Shown: positions 11,549-21,719 of the stretch, in pieces
Layout: the number at the start of each line of letters is the position of its first letter
Position numbering within the stretch: position 1 is the stretch's first letter
Assembly (NCBI RefSeq): GCF_026914185.1
Contig: NC_070561.1
Coordinates: 4,650,001 to 4,714,000, forward strand
DNA length: 64,000 nucleotides
DNA from: Puccinia triticina
Lineage: Eukaryota; Basidiomycota; Pucciniomycetes; Pucciniales; Pucciniaceae
Reading direction: 5' to 3'
The notes under the pieces: model-generated
Databases searched by the model: none
What the model saw: the letters and a program-made list of their open reading frames with translations, nothing else
What the model was told of the DNA's origin: nothing
Translations under genes and position numbers: made by a program

Positions 11549-12051
11549 ATGAAGTTCACTTTTGGATTTCTATCAATTGTGGCAACCATCCTCAGCACCC
11601 CAGAGGTCACAGCTGTCCCGACCTTTGGCTTTGGAAACGGAGGCGTAAGTCTCTCAATAGAGTTTATTGGGCTGTGATTTATTGTTGGCCATTCACCCAA
11701 ACACTGATGAATAATTGTATATCTTTGAGCAGGCTTTTGGTTGAGGTGGAGGCTATGGTTGCGGAGCTGGATTTAGGGGCTACAGAGCCAGCTATCAGCG
11801 TGGATATGGCGGATACGGACCAGGATGCTGTGGATACAACGGCGGTTATGGTCGAGGTTACGGAGCAGGGTACGGTCAAGCTTATGGTGGTGCGTATGGT
11901 GCAGGTTACGGCAGAGGTGGTGGCGGGCTTGGCTTGGGTGTACGTCTTTTGAAAGATCACTTTTTTCTGTTTGTCTAGAATTTTTGCTGATCATATTTTG
12001 GTGTCTCAGTTTGGCCTTGGATTAGGTGCCGGCATTGGCATTGGCATTTAA
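11549..12051 (+). pseudogene. Gly/Tyr-rich small secreted protein with in-frame TGA
   Basis: Predicted exons 11549-11644, 11733-11939 and 12010-12051, with introns 11645-11732 and 11940-12009. The joined length is 345 nt (115 codons). The N-terminus MKFTFGFLSIVATILST...TAVP is a signal peptide. After intron 1 the frame encodes GGGYGCGAGFRGYRASY and further GYG/GRGYGAGYG repeats with a Cys-Cys pair, ending FGLGLGAGIGIGI. Glycine-rich secreted proteins of this type occur in rust secretomes. A TGA at 11742-11744, four codons into exon 2, interrupts the frame; CGA or GGA fits there. No alternative acceptor restores the frame. Either the gene is dead, a read-through occurs, or one base is wrong. 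Splice sites and repeat structure are otherwise intact, so the loss looks recent. Confidence 0.6.
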
Positions 12052-12188
12052 TCTGTCTCATTATAGTCGGTATCCGAGCAAGGATGACTCTAAACCTTGC
12101 AAAGGAGTCTTCTTCATTCCACCCTGTCTATGCTAAGGCGCACATGTTCATCCGGATCAATCAGTGTTTATATTCGCGTGTTCATTTA

Positions 12189-12385
12189 GGGTGTTCAAAG
12201 TTGACTTGCATAAAATCATAAAACCATAAAATCATAAAATTCTAAGCTGAAAAAAATATGTTGCACCCAAGCACTCAAATTAGAGCAACATTTCTAGAAT
12301 GGTACATATGAAATCATCACTTGAAAGTTTTATGATTTTATGATTTTATGCATTGAAAATTTTATGATTTCAACTTTGAACACCC
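12189..12385. mobile_element. 197-bp MITE, Harbinger-like
   Basis: Perfect 15-bp terminal inverted repeats (GGGTGTTCAAAGTTG) flanked by TTA on both sides (12186-12188, 12386-12388). A 3-bp TTA duplication and GGG tip fit PIF/Harbinger. The arms continue as ATAAAATCATAAAA-type sequence, so almost the whole element folds back. Confidence 0.85.
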
Positions 12386-12849
12386 TTATTGGGTACGCTT
12401 TCAACTTTGTAGTATATTTTTATATCAGGTGTATGATGATGGTTTTTGTCAAATAAACAACAACGGACTTTCAAATGAATATGAGTGAGAACATTTGCAT
12501 GTGGCATTCACTGAAGAATTCAGGACTGAAAGAAGCGCCCAATAGATTGCCACATTTGTCCTGACTTAACACAAGTCCCGTTGTTTCAGAGGGCAAGCAG
12601 CTAGGCCTAATCTGATTTGCAACTGATTGGCAAGATTGGAATATACTGTCACTCACCAAACATCTTGCAGATTGATTTTCTGTGCCATCATGAAAAAAGT
12701 ACATTTTCATTATTTCATTTTCTTCAAAAAAAAAATATAAACTCAGTTGAATATGTTGGTGGGGTCATGAGGCATGTACAATGTGCACCATCATCTGCCC
12801 TACAATCTATAGGGAGCCAATTTTTGGCAACATCAATGGCTGAGTTTTA

Positions 12850-13005
12850 ATTTTTTTTTAAATAAATTGGCACCTGAGAACTCAAGCTACTGCCACAAAG
12901 GTTTGGATATTTTCAGAAACCAAAATGTAAGCTGCGCACTACTGGATGAAAACCTGCAACCTCAAACTCCATGATTGATGCTTTAACCAACTAAGCTAAG
13001 TGCGC
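12850..13005 (-). mobile_element. SINE-like copy with tRNA-derived head
   Basis: On the minus strand 13005-12933 folds as a tRNA-like cloverleaf: 7-bp acceptor stem GCGCACT/AGTGCGC, a perfect A box TAGCTTAGTTGG, a D arm, and a T arm with a degenerate B box GGTTTTCATCC. The anticodon stem has a mismatch, the best fold places TGG as anticodon, and the usual U33 is A, so it is unlikely to be a working tRNA. Downstream the strand ends in an A-rich tract (TTTAAAAAAAAATT near 12850). Head plus A-rich tail suggests a SINE; a second copy is needed to prove it. Confidence 0.5.
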
Positions 13006-13180
13006 TGTTGCTTCTGGTGCTCAATTTACTGTATGGTTACCAAAGTTTGTGCATTTGAAATATATCCTGGGATCAAGTCTTACATGTGTTTACATTGCTT
13101 GTCATGTTACCAGGGTCAAGCTCAGTTGTCTTTGGGTGACAGTCTGCATAAGAGCAGAATTAATTGTAACAGATATGGCT

Positions 13181-13270
13181 CATAAGCCTCTCCTACGGAG
13201 AGCATCCCGCGGGGATGAAGGGCTATGTGGGATCCCTTTGGGACCCTCCGTTCAAGAGGCCTAGTTAAGC
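13181..13270. repeat. Short GC-rich palindromic element, copy 4
   Basis: Starts CATAAGCCTCTCCTACGG and ends GAGGCCTAGTTAAGC, with inner hairpins ATCCCGCGGGGAT and GGATCCCTTTGGGACC. No gene from here to 13709. Confidence 0.65.
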
Positions 13271-14184
13271 TGGGCATCTATCAGCTTGCTAATCTACGGT
13301 TTCTTTCGGAGGTAGCTCTGAATAAAATATGCAGAGCTGTTGAAATAAAAAACAAACGGTACTCTGCGGATGAAGCAATCAAGGGTCATGCTATCCTTGG
13401 TAGAAAAGTTATTGGTACACCGTCTGATCAAAGCAAGATTGCCACCATTGGTCACCTTGTAACTTCCTGTTTCTTGCTCCTGCTGACTTGTAGGGTTGCA
13501 ACCCAAACCCTGTTGATCTGGTAGTATCCCATTGGATCCTGGGTCAGATAGGATCTGGATGGATCCTTAGAAACACGGTATCTTATTGTATACATACGCA
13601 TGCAGCTGGAGGTACAAGATAGGGAAGAAAAGTTCTAAAACTTGTTTTTTGTTTTGTTTTGTATTTCAAGCAATCATGAGGAATATATGGCATCCAAACA
13701 AAAGAAATTTTAAAGAGAAGAAGCTTTGATGTTGTCAACATCAGTTACATCCTGACCAAGCCATTTTTTAAAACATATCAATGCTTTGAGGTTTTTGGCA
13801 GTGAGTTGATGCCAGGGATAGTCTTTTATGTAGTGACCTAAGGAGAAATCTTGCTTGGTCAGAGCACTTGAAGCAGGGACTGCAAGGTATGTCCTTGACA
13901 TGTTCAAAAGGGTTGGTGAGTGCTTGTGATTGAACTTCCAATAGCTGATGGGATCACAAGAATCATCTTTGCATTCCAATTCAAGATAGAAGTCAATCTC
14001 TTCATTGAGCAAAAAGAGTTGCCTTCTCTTTTTTTGAAAATATTTTCTCTCAAACTGTTTTGAGTTATGTTCTCCTGTTATTATCTTCATTGTAGTTATT
14101 AAGAAGAAAACCCTCAGCTTCTTGCTTGAACTTCCAAAGAATGGATTCCTTGCTCTGCTTGATCAAAATCAAGGGTGTCAGGTG

Positions 14185-15277
14185 TAGAGATTGCCAAGTG
14201 GACCCGCGCGCGGGTACCCGGGACCCTTTGGCGGGTACCCGCCACATGGCGTCGGGTACCCGCGCGCGGGTGCCGTGTACGGGTCCGGGTGCGAGATTTG
14301 GGGCAAAAAAGCACCAGGTACCCGGATACCCGCCAGAAATACCCGCGGCAGGCGGGTCTTCCAGGTACCCGGGTACCCGCTGTTAGGGTCACCAAGGGGG
14401 TTGATTCCTCGAGATGACCGGGACAGATCCTGGTCATCAAGGGGAATCAGCCCTCTCAATGACCGGGACAGATCCTGGTCATCAAGGGGAATCAGCCCTC
14501 TCAATGACCGGGACAGATCCGGGTTATCGAGAGGAAACAACCCTCTCGGTGACCGGAACAGAACCCGGTCATCGAGAGAAAACAACACTCTCGATGACCG
14601 GGACAGGAACCGGTCATCAAAAGGAAACAACCCTCTCGATGACCGTGACAGAACCCGGTCATCGTGAGGAAACAACCCTCTCAATGACTGGGATAGAACC
14701 CGCTCATCGAGAGGGTTGTTTCCTCTCGATGACTGGGACAGACCCCGGTCATCAAGAGGAAACAAGCCTCTCAATGAGTGGGGTATATCCCGGTCATTGA
14801 GAGGGTTGTTTCCTCCCGATGACCAGGATCTGTCCCGGTCATCGAGAGGAAACAACCCTCCCGATGACTGGGACAGAGCCCGGTCATCGAGAGGAACCAT
14901 CACTCCCGATGAACAGTCTGTAGCTGTCATTGAGTGAGGGTGTTGGATAAAAAAAAGCACAAGTACCCGCGGTACCCGCAAAAAGTACCGCCGGTACCCG
15001 CCCGCGGTGCCGTGTACGGGTACGGGTGTCTGAATATCACAAAAAACACTGTGTTAGAATGCTTATATCCCATGTATGCTTCTACTATAGTCTGTCAGCT
15101 TGGTCTTGTATTTAGTGTTGTCTCAGCTCGGACCCTTCAGGCTTTTCCTCACTGAATACAAACCACCTTATCTCTGTGTCTGCTCCAACTGTCACAAGAC
15201 AGTCCGGTGTCTTCAGTCCTGCAACCCCTGTGCCCCTCAACACACCGCGGGTACCCGGGTCCACTTGTCGATCTCTA
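14185..15277. mobile_element. hAT-type non-autonomous element, 1093 bp
   Basis: Termini TAGAGATTGCCAAGTGGACC (left) and, inverted, TAGAGATCGACAAGTGGACC (right), flanked by a perfect 8-bp duplication GTCAGGTG (14177-14184, 15278-15285). An 8-bp duplication and a TAGAG tip are typical of hAT. Subterminal zones are dense in GGTACCCG/CGGGTACC motifs, which may be transposase-binding repeats. The core is palindromic array 2; about 200 bp near 15040-15240 are unique. There is no transposase. It is inserted in the relic hAT gene. Confidence 0.9.
14400..14936. repeat. Palindromic minisatellite array 2, 45-bp period
   Basis: About 12 units such as CCTCTCGATGACCGGGACAG followed by CCCGGTCATCGAGAGGAAAC. 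Each is an imperfect palindrome. Because 45 is a multiple of 3, both strands show long open frames with a 15-residue repeat; these are by-products, not genes. Confidence 0.9.
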
Positions 15278-15599
15278 GTCAGGTGTGAGTGTGTTCATTT
15301 TGATATGTATGCAGATTGAGCAGCATCCAGCATAAATACACCAGTTTTTCCACAGCCGCATCAAAATAATCCATTAGCTTATTAGGGGGTATCAAATATG
15401 AGAAATCCACCATTACAAACCAGTCAATTAGAAATTGCCAAATCCACAATTCCTAATTGACGGGTTTTTGAAACCCACCAACCCAACCGAGGTGGATTTT
15501 GAAATAGCTAAATCACACTTTTTTCACTCAAATCAGTCAATTCAAATTATCATAGTTTTTCAACTCACCCCACTTGAGCAACCTGAGCCCCAATTCAGT

Positions 15600-15875
15600 T
15601 CGCCAAGCGTTCAATCCAACTGATGCCCAAATCAAATTCACTTCCTCAAACGTTCAAGCCAACTGACACCCCAATCAAATACACTTCCTGGAACCTTTGG
15701 CCCAACTGACACCCCAATCAAATTAACTTCCTGGAACCTTTGACTGAACTGACACCCGATCCAAATCACTTCCTGGAGCCTTCTACCCAACTGAACCCCC
15801 AATCAATTTTACTTCTTGGAGCCTTCTAACAAACTGATACCTCGATCACATTCACTTCCTGGAACCTTCAAGAGC
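15600..15875. repeat. Subterminal tandem repeat, about 43 bp, 6 copies
   Basis: Six diverged units built on CAACTGACACCCCAATCAAA and ACTTCCTGGAACCTT, directly upstream of the Harbinger transposase. They could be transposase-binding or promoter repeats of the element; the role is inference. Confidence 0.75.
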
Positions 15876-15887
15876 TCAAAAGCAATC

Positions 15888-17155
15888 ATGCCAAAAGTAT
15901 CTTGAAGAAAAAAGATAGTTGAAGGGGCCAATGTTGCTTCCCTTGACTTGATGCTTGATTCTGATTCTGATTATGACTCAGACCTTGAAGATTTTTACGC
16001 TTTTTTGATGCATCAGCTTCAGAGAAAATACCTAGAAGACCGCAATTCCACCACTCACTTAAATCCTTGCTATGACATGTTTGAACTTCAAGACCTATCA
16101 GCCTCCAGCTTTTTAAAACTGTTTCATATGACATTTCCATGTTTCCTCAACCTCCTCCAGCTTATCAAACAAAACCCCATCTTCTACAACAACTCTCAGA
16201 ACCCCCAACGTGAACCACCTATTCAAATTGCTGTTGCTCTGTGCCGTCTTGGATCAAATGGCAACGGTTCAGCTGTCTTAAGGCTGAAAAATCTTTTCCA
16301 AGTTGGCTTTGGAACAATTGACCTGTATACTAGAAGAGTCATCAATGCTATTTACAAATTATGAACTTCTCTAATCTCATGGCCAACCAAATCTGAACGA
16401 ATTGAATCATCACAGGTCATGCAAGAGGAAGGATTTCCTGGCTGTGTAGGATTTGTTGATGAAACATTAATTCCCTTGAGTCAGAAGCCCCCAGTAGATG
16501 GGAATCACTACTTCGATCAAAAGAAGAGGTCATATTTTTGATACTATCTTCTATAAAGCAATCTTCTAACATGTTGACTGATTTTTTACTTGGCCTGCCC
16601 CTCAGATACTCAATCTCAGTTACTCTCATATGTGATGTCAACAAGAAGTTCATATCATACCTGGCGGGATTCCCTGGCTCCTGTCATGATGCTTATGTTT
16701 TTTCACACATGAAGGTTGCCCAGGAACCAGAACAATATTTTGATCAAAACCAATTCCTACTCGCAGACTCAGCCTACACCAATGATTGATATGTTGTCCC
16801 TGCATACAAAGGACCCAGAGAATTATCTGACCAGCAAAACATCAATTTCAAATACTGCCTTGCCCAATCTCAAGTCAGAATTGAACATGCCATTGGGATT
16901 CTCAAAGGTCGATTTGCTAGCCTACGTGAGATTCAAAGTCAATTACGCAGGCAGGAAGAGATGAAGGAAGCCATCAAATGGATTGTTACATGCATCATTC
17001 TACATAATCTGCTGGCAGACCTCAAAGATCAATGGAACAAGCTCTATGAAGATGATATTCCTGAACCACCCCCTGAAATAGCACCCCACACTGACGAAGC
17101 TTTGTATGATCTGAGACGTATCTTGCGTCCCATCACACTGGCCCATTTTGAATAA
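15888..17155 (+). pseudogene. PIF/Harbinger DDE transposase, three in-frame TGA codons
   Basis: Reads from MPKVS at 15888 to the natural TAA after LRPITLAHFE at 17155, with one clean intron 16529-16605 (77 nt) that joins QKKR to YSISVTLICDVN. DDE landmarks: VGFVDETLIPL, AGFPGSCHDAYVF, LLADSAYTND, and RIEHAIGILKGRFASL followed by WIVTCIILHNLL, all typical of the HARBI1-like fold. The only lesions are TGA at 15903, 16362 and 16787, each where Arg (CGA) fits, for example TND-stop-YVVPAYKG. Splice signals and the rest of the frame are intact, pointing to C-to-T decay rather than long drift. The N-terminus has an acidic stretch LDSDSDYDSDLED. Confidence 0.85.
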
Positions 17156-17171
17156 GGCAAGTGGATTGTTT

Positions 17172-17193
17172 GGGGGGGGGGGGGGGGGGGGGG
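17172..17193 (+). repeat. Long G homopolymer
   Basis: About 22 consecutive G followed by another short G run, 17 bp after the transposase stop. It could form a G-quadruplex; it is also a likely length-error site. From here to 17560 there is no gene. Confidence 0.8.
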
Positions 17194-17559
17194 CTGGGGG
17201 GGATGATTTTTGTTTGACTGAAATTGATTTCTATTTACCCAGATTGGGTCTTCCAAAACGTTTGAAGTGGTCTGGAACCATGTTCATGCCATGGCGTTAC
17301 TTTGGTTTCCTTTCAATCAATACAGTGTCACCAATATCATATTCATGTTTCACCTTTGGTTTTTTTTCCTCCGTTCCCAGACAAACTCTTCCACTTGAGT
17401 GGGTGGATTCATGTTTGCCGTTTCATCCTCTTCCCTTCGACCAAGCCAAGCTTCAACTCTTCATCAAAAGCCTTCCCAAGCGCATAAAACCCCTTGACTC
17501 TCAATCTCATAGTCACTGCCACAGAACCCCAGTCAACAAATAACGGTGAGTGATATCAA

Positions 17560-18660
17560 GGCCAGGCTTTTTTTTTAATCTTTGAGGCCTGGCTGACTGT
17601 CAAGGCCTCTCTCTGTTCTATCAGTTGGCAGGCGACCTCGGAAGGCCTAAACCCAGGTGAGAATTTTTGGCTGTTCAACTTTCCTGGGCCTTGATTGATG
17701 GATCAAGGCCATGTTTTTTTGATCTCTGAGGCCTGGCTGACTGTCCAGACCTCGAGGTGTTCTTTCAGCTTGCGGACGACCTTTGGAAAGCCTCCAAACT
17801 CGACCTCGCACCTCCACTTGCCCTGGACCCGCCGTTCGTTTGCGATCCCCCCCCCCAGCACCCCTACTTGCCCCAGACCCGCCCTGGTGACGCGATCACC
17901 CCCCAACGGACCCAGGTGAGTGTACAACAGTCCTGGACCTTGATCAATCAATCAAGGTCATGTTTTTTTTGATTCTTGAGGCCTGGCTGACTGTCCAGGC
18001 CTCGTGGTGTTCTGTCAGCTCGCGCAGGACCTCAGACAGCCTCCAAACCCAACCTCGCACCCCTACTCGCCCCAGACCCGCCCTGGTGACGCGATCACCC
18101 CCCAACGGACCCAGGTGAGTGTACAACAGTCCTGGACCTCAATCAATCAATCAAGGTCATGTTTTTTTTTATTCTTGAGGCCTGGCTGACTATCCAGGCC
18201 TCGTGGTGTTCTGTCAGCTCGCGGAGGACCTCAGACAGCCTCCGAACCCAACCTCGTACCCCTACTTGCCCCAGACCCTCCCTGGTGACGCAATCACCCC
18301 CCAACGGACCCAGGTGAGCCTGGGCTTATGTCCAACTGTCCTTGACCTTGATTGATCGATTGAGGTCATGTTTTTTTTTTATCTCTGAGGCCTGGCTGAC
18401 TGTCCAGGCCTTGCAGTGTTCTGTCAGCTCGCGGAGGACCTCAGACGGCCTCCAACCTCAACCTCCCACCCCTACTCGAACCCAGGTGAGCCTGGGGTTC
18501 TCTTCAACTGTCCTGGGCCTCAATCAATCGATTGAGGCCATTTTTTTTTTTTTGATATTTGAGGCCTTGCTGACTGTCCAGGCCTCCCTGTGTTCTGTCA
18601 GGTCCCAGTCAACCTCAGAAGGCCTCTGAGCCCCCCTTTCCACCAGGTGAGTTGGTCATG
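17560..18660 (+). repeat. Diverged tandem array with splice-like signals in each unit
   Basis: Six units, spacing about 145-250 bp. Each contains GAGGCCTGGCTGACTGTCCA, then a T-rich tract upstream, GTTCTGTCAGCTCGCGGAGG, a CCTCAGACAGCCTCC segment, a C-rich stretch, and ends in ACCCAGGTGAG. Thus each unit has an acceptor-like T-run plus CAG and a donor-like CAG/GTGAG, as if one exon with its introns had been amplified. I find no continuous reading frame through the exon-like parts. Confidence 0.7.
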
Positions 18661-18869
18661 ATAATAAATAAAAGGCCTCAATTGAATGATTAAGGCCATT
18701 TTCTTTTTCTGTTTAGGATTTGTGTTCACCTGGACTCACCTGGACTGTTATCACACGCATTCACCAATCATCATGAGCTCACAGGCAATTCCTTTCACCA
18801 TCCAAATTATGAAAGCCACCCCAAGCCTCGAGATGTAAACCACCACCTCCCCTAATTACCATTGACATG

Positions 18870-19090
18870 AATATCCTCAGGAGGCTCCTCTGGTGTACAT
18901 CAGAACCAATCCGTTTGAGATGCCCTATGTACTGCCAGAGGCAAAGCCTCCTATAAGGATATTCATGGCCAATGGTATATGGGAAGGTGGAATGCTCATC
19001 TGCAGATCCCATCCTCAGGAGGCCTCCTCTGGAGTATGTAAGAACCATCTGTTTGAGATGCCCTGCATCACCCCAAGAGTCAGGGCCTCC
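18870..19090 (+). repeat. Direct duplication of about 140 bp
   Basis: CCTCAGGAGG...CCTCTGG...GTTTGAGATGCCCT appears at about 18880 and again at about 19012, with intervening CAGAGGCAAAGCCTCC-type sequence. No gene. Confidence 0.6.
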
Positions 19091-19194
19091 CTCATGGATG
19101 GGATCTGTAGATGGGCTATGGTTCAGGTGAATGGGGGAATTCCTACGTTTCTGACTTGTGAATTCTCTTTTTCTGACAGCTCTGTTTATGAAGC

Positions 19195-20177
19195 TTAGGG
19201 CAAAAACCCGTCAAAATTAAGGGTTTTAGGGCCCTAGGACTATAACTGTGCTGATGTAACACTAGTAATGTAAATTACTAAACTTGCTATGTGGCAAATA
19301 TGACCACTTTAAGGGTTTTAAACACTCTTTAAAAGAGGAGTATTTATTATGTAATTAATAATATATAATTATTAATTACAGGGAACAAATTTGGCGTAAG
19401 AAGTAGTTGGTAAGCGCTTAAACTGATTGGCTGCTTGACAGAGGCGGAGGTCTTACGGCAACTACTTATAAGGATAAAACTTTAAATATGCTAATAAGAG
19501 ATTTTTGATAATTTAAAGGGTTTAATCCAGTGGATTTTACATGCTGGGGATGGTTTATGAGGAAAAGTGGCTACAAATGTAGCAGAGGAGAATATTCACA
19601 GCAAACTTACAGTTTATGGGCGGTGAATGGTCTGGGGCATCTTTTCCTGAGGGCCAAATAGGCCTCTATTTATAGAGGGGACTTCAGTGGGCGTAAACAC
19701 TGAGTCCTTTTCTCCCTATGGGAGTATCCAGGGGTGTAGCCGTGAAAAGGGCTTGGCTGTGGGTAATTTAATTGTATTGTAATAGACTAATTTCCCTGAC
19801 TCTGTCACCTGACATATTTATAACCAATTGTCATGTGAAAGAGCTTCAGTAGAAGTCTACAAAATACTTTCACAGGGTATTTTTACACGAGTAATATTAC
19901 TCATTAGTGTACAACAGTTTAACTTTATGTACATTATTTGTTTTACTAAATTTATGTATGTAATACTATTTTTGGGCGCTTTCTGGGGCCAATTCTTATT
20001 TATACAATTAGTACATGAAGGAATAGGAATAAGGGGGTACTTTGAGTGGGTGACCCCCCTTAATTTATGATGAGGAATCTGATTCTGCAATAATAATTTA
20101 ATAATTATTATTTATTTACTAAGTTATTGCAGTCTTTTGGATACTTGATGTATCTCTAAGGGTGACATTTTCATCAG
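19195..20177. other. AT-rich non-coding block, possible solo LTR
   Basis: No gene. The composition drops sharply in GC; CTATTTATAGAGGGG near 19669 looks like an LTR TATA box and TTAATAATATATAATTATTAA is AT palindromic. I could not find matching ends with a 5-bp duplication, so the LTR reading is only a suggestion. Confidence 0.3.
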
Positions 20178-21447
20178 TTGAACAAGCGGCTTTCTCCAAA
20201 CCGGATTTCACATGCAGCTTTGCAAACCCCAAGGCGCTTAATCCGGCTCAGCGAAGCATCACCAAAGAAGTACTTCAATCCACCGCCAAACACCCTTGAA
20301 ACCCCTGTTTGCAAAACCTGTCCTGGCGACTCCCACGATCCTCTGGAGTGTGTCAGAAACATCCAGAATCGATGCCCTAGATTACCTGATGTATCAGGGC
20401 TGCCTTTTCGCATTGGGCCACCAACTTCAAACTGTCATGTTCCATGTGCTCCACCTGCCTTACAATTCCTCTCCAAAAAGCAGCTACAACATCAAGAATT
20501 CAAAGCAGCCAAACAACTTCAAGACAGGCAGAAGGCCAACCTCAAATACTCTGGCGAAGAACAAATTAGGGCACATGTTTGCAGGAAGGACCACAATGCG
20601 GGAATTCGGATGTACCGCAAGAGCTTCATTGCCTACGCCAACAGCAGCGGCAAACACATTGTTTGTGTAGTCAAATTCAACCCGTTTGCCACCATGGACA
20701 GCTCATTGAAAGCCCAATTTCAAAATCTCAGCCGCCATCTAATCCACCAATCCAAATTCCAGAATCCCAACACCTCAAATGGTCCAGCATACAAAGGCAA
20801 TCTTTTTAGTTTAGGTTGGCGGAAAGCGTACAAAGCAAAGACTACGATTGGAATAACGGGTATTGCGGAGAAGGTAGCTCGTGATTGTGATTGGGTGGGA
20901 AGAACTTCAAACTGGTCTGCCTGAAGTCAATCAATTTATTGGCAAACGATTTGAGGCCCTTTCTAAACCTCTGTTTGATGAAGTCAAAGAACATTTTCAG
21001 CCATTGAATCCTCCAGGCTTGTCTCCAGATTTTGTCACGGATCCTGAAGCTTTTACTTGTCACTTATCCTATACCCTCAACAATTTTGCAAACAACTGCC
21101 ACACCAATTGAGACTCACCCCCCTACACATTTGTCACATGGCTCCCAATTGACAAATCCACTGGTGACTTAATTGAAGGCAAGTTAGATGGGCACGGTGG
21201 TGAATTTGTCTTCCCTAAAAATGGATTTGGTCTTGATTTTTCAGGTTTGCAAGGTGTTGTTGAGTGTGCATGGAAAGCTACACACTATGCTCATCTTACT
21301 CTCCCTTCCACTAGTCCCATTTTGTCTTCACATACTTGACTTGGTTACTCCGTCCAGCTGCCCGCCAAAACCCAAAGAGCTTTGCAACTGATCAAAGATG
21401 AGTACTACAAAAAAAGTAAAGACAAAAAAAGACTGGGTTCCTCGTGA
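20178..21447 (+). pseudogene. TET/JBP-like 2OG-Fe(II) dioxygenase relic
   Basis: Resembles the fungal TET/JBP-like dioxygenase family that is expanded in rusts and other basidiomycetes and often linked to transposons; active members of the superfamily oxidise 5-methylcytosine. The N-terminal part runs 20178-20895 (KFNPFATM, LGWRKAYKAKTTIGITGIAEKVA). A frame break near 20895 leads to WEELQTGLPEVNQFIGKRFEAL and HLSYTLNNFANNCHTN, then YTFVTWLPIDKSTGDL, GGEFVFPKNGFGLDFSGLQGVVECAW and a distal His region. The iron-binding HxD appears as H-T-N, so one ligand is lost. TGA at 21109 and 21337 interrupt where CGA fits. The CxxC at CKTCPGD may be a zinc knuckle. It lies inside the Harbinger between its two genes. 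Family assignment is from recognisable motif order, not alignment. Confidence 0.6.
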
Positions 21448-21719
21448 TAAAGCTAAACTACTTCATGATTCCCTTGCATATCCTAAAAAAGGGAAAAGAA
21501 AAAATTTTGAAGATTCACTTGTCAAGCCAAAAAAAAAAAAATAATAATAATAATTTGTCATTCAGAGCTCACATATTTGTCTGCAAATAACCCTGTTTTG
21601 ATGAGGTTCATTTTGAGGTTTTATCTTGATGTGTTTTGTTTTTTAAAATGATAAAGACAAAGTTGATAATAATATTCAACTAATTCAAAATCCAAGTCAC
21701 ATAAAACAACAATTGCTAG

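Larger units (their letters stand above)
13710..15383 (-). pseudogene. Relic hAT transposase, C-terminal part (rest at 24022-24362)
   Basis: On the minus strand 14090-13710 encodes the hAT C-terminal dimerisation region (LELECKDDSCDPISYWKFN, TYLAVPASSALTKQDFSLG), parallel to the same region of the intact hAT at 30456-31097. Sequence just left of the Harbinger (15383-15286) encodes NKLMDYFDAAVEKLVYLC, the counterpart of AKIKQYFDLAVKKPVYLC in the intact copy. Removing the Harbinger and one ATT copy joins this exactly to 24022 onward. The 14185-15277 element sits between these pieces, flanked by its 8-bp duplication. The gene is dead: nested insertions, stops and frame breaks. It provides an internal proof of both insertion boundaries. 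Confidence 0.75.

Noticed and set aside
11674..11960. Open frames overlapping the Gly/Tyr-rich gene on both strands
   Set aside because: The Gly/Tyr repeat frame, with signal peptide and splice sites, explains the sequence better.
12933..13005. Functional tRNA-Pro gene
   Set aside because: Anticodon stem mismatch, A instead of U33 and a weak B box; a SINE head or tRNA pseudogene is likelier.
14178..14981. Long minus-strand open frame with a 15-residue repeat (and plus-strand counterparts)
   Set aside because: Arises because the palindromic unit is 45 bp; both strands are open, there is no start context, and it lies inside a non-autonomous element.
17172..17193. G run as a telomere or assembly gap mark
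   Set aside because: No telomeric repeat unit nearby and flanking sequence continues the same element.
19195..20177. Definite solo LTR
   Set aside because: No pair of TG...CA ends with matching 5-bp flanks found by eye; kept only as a possibility.
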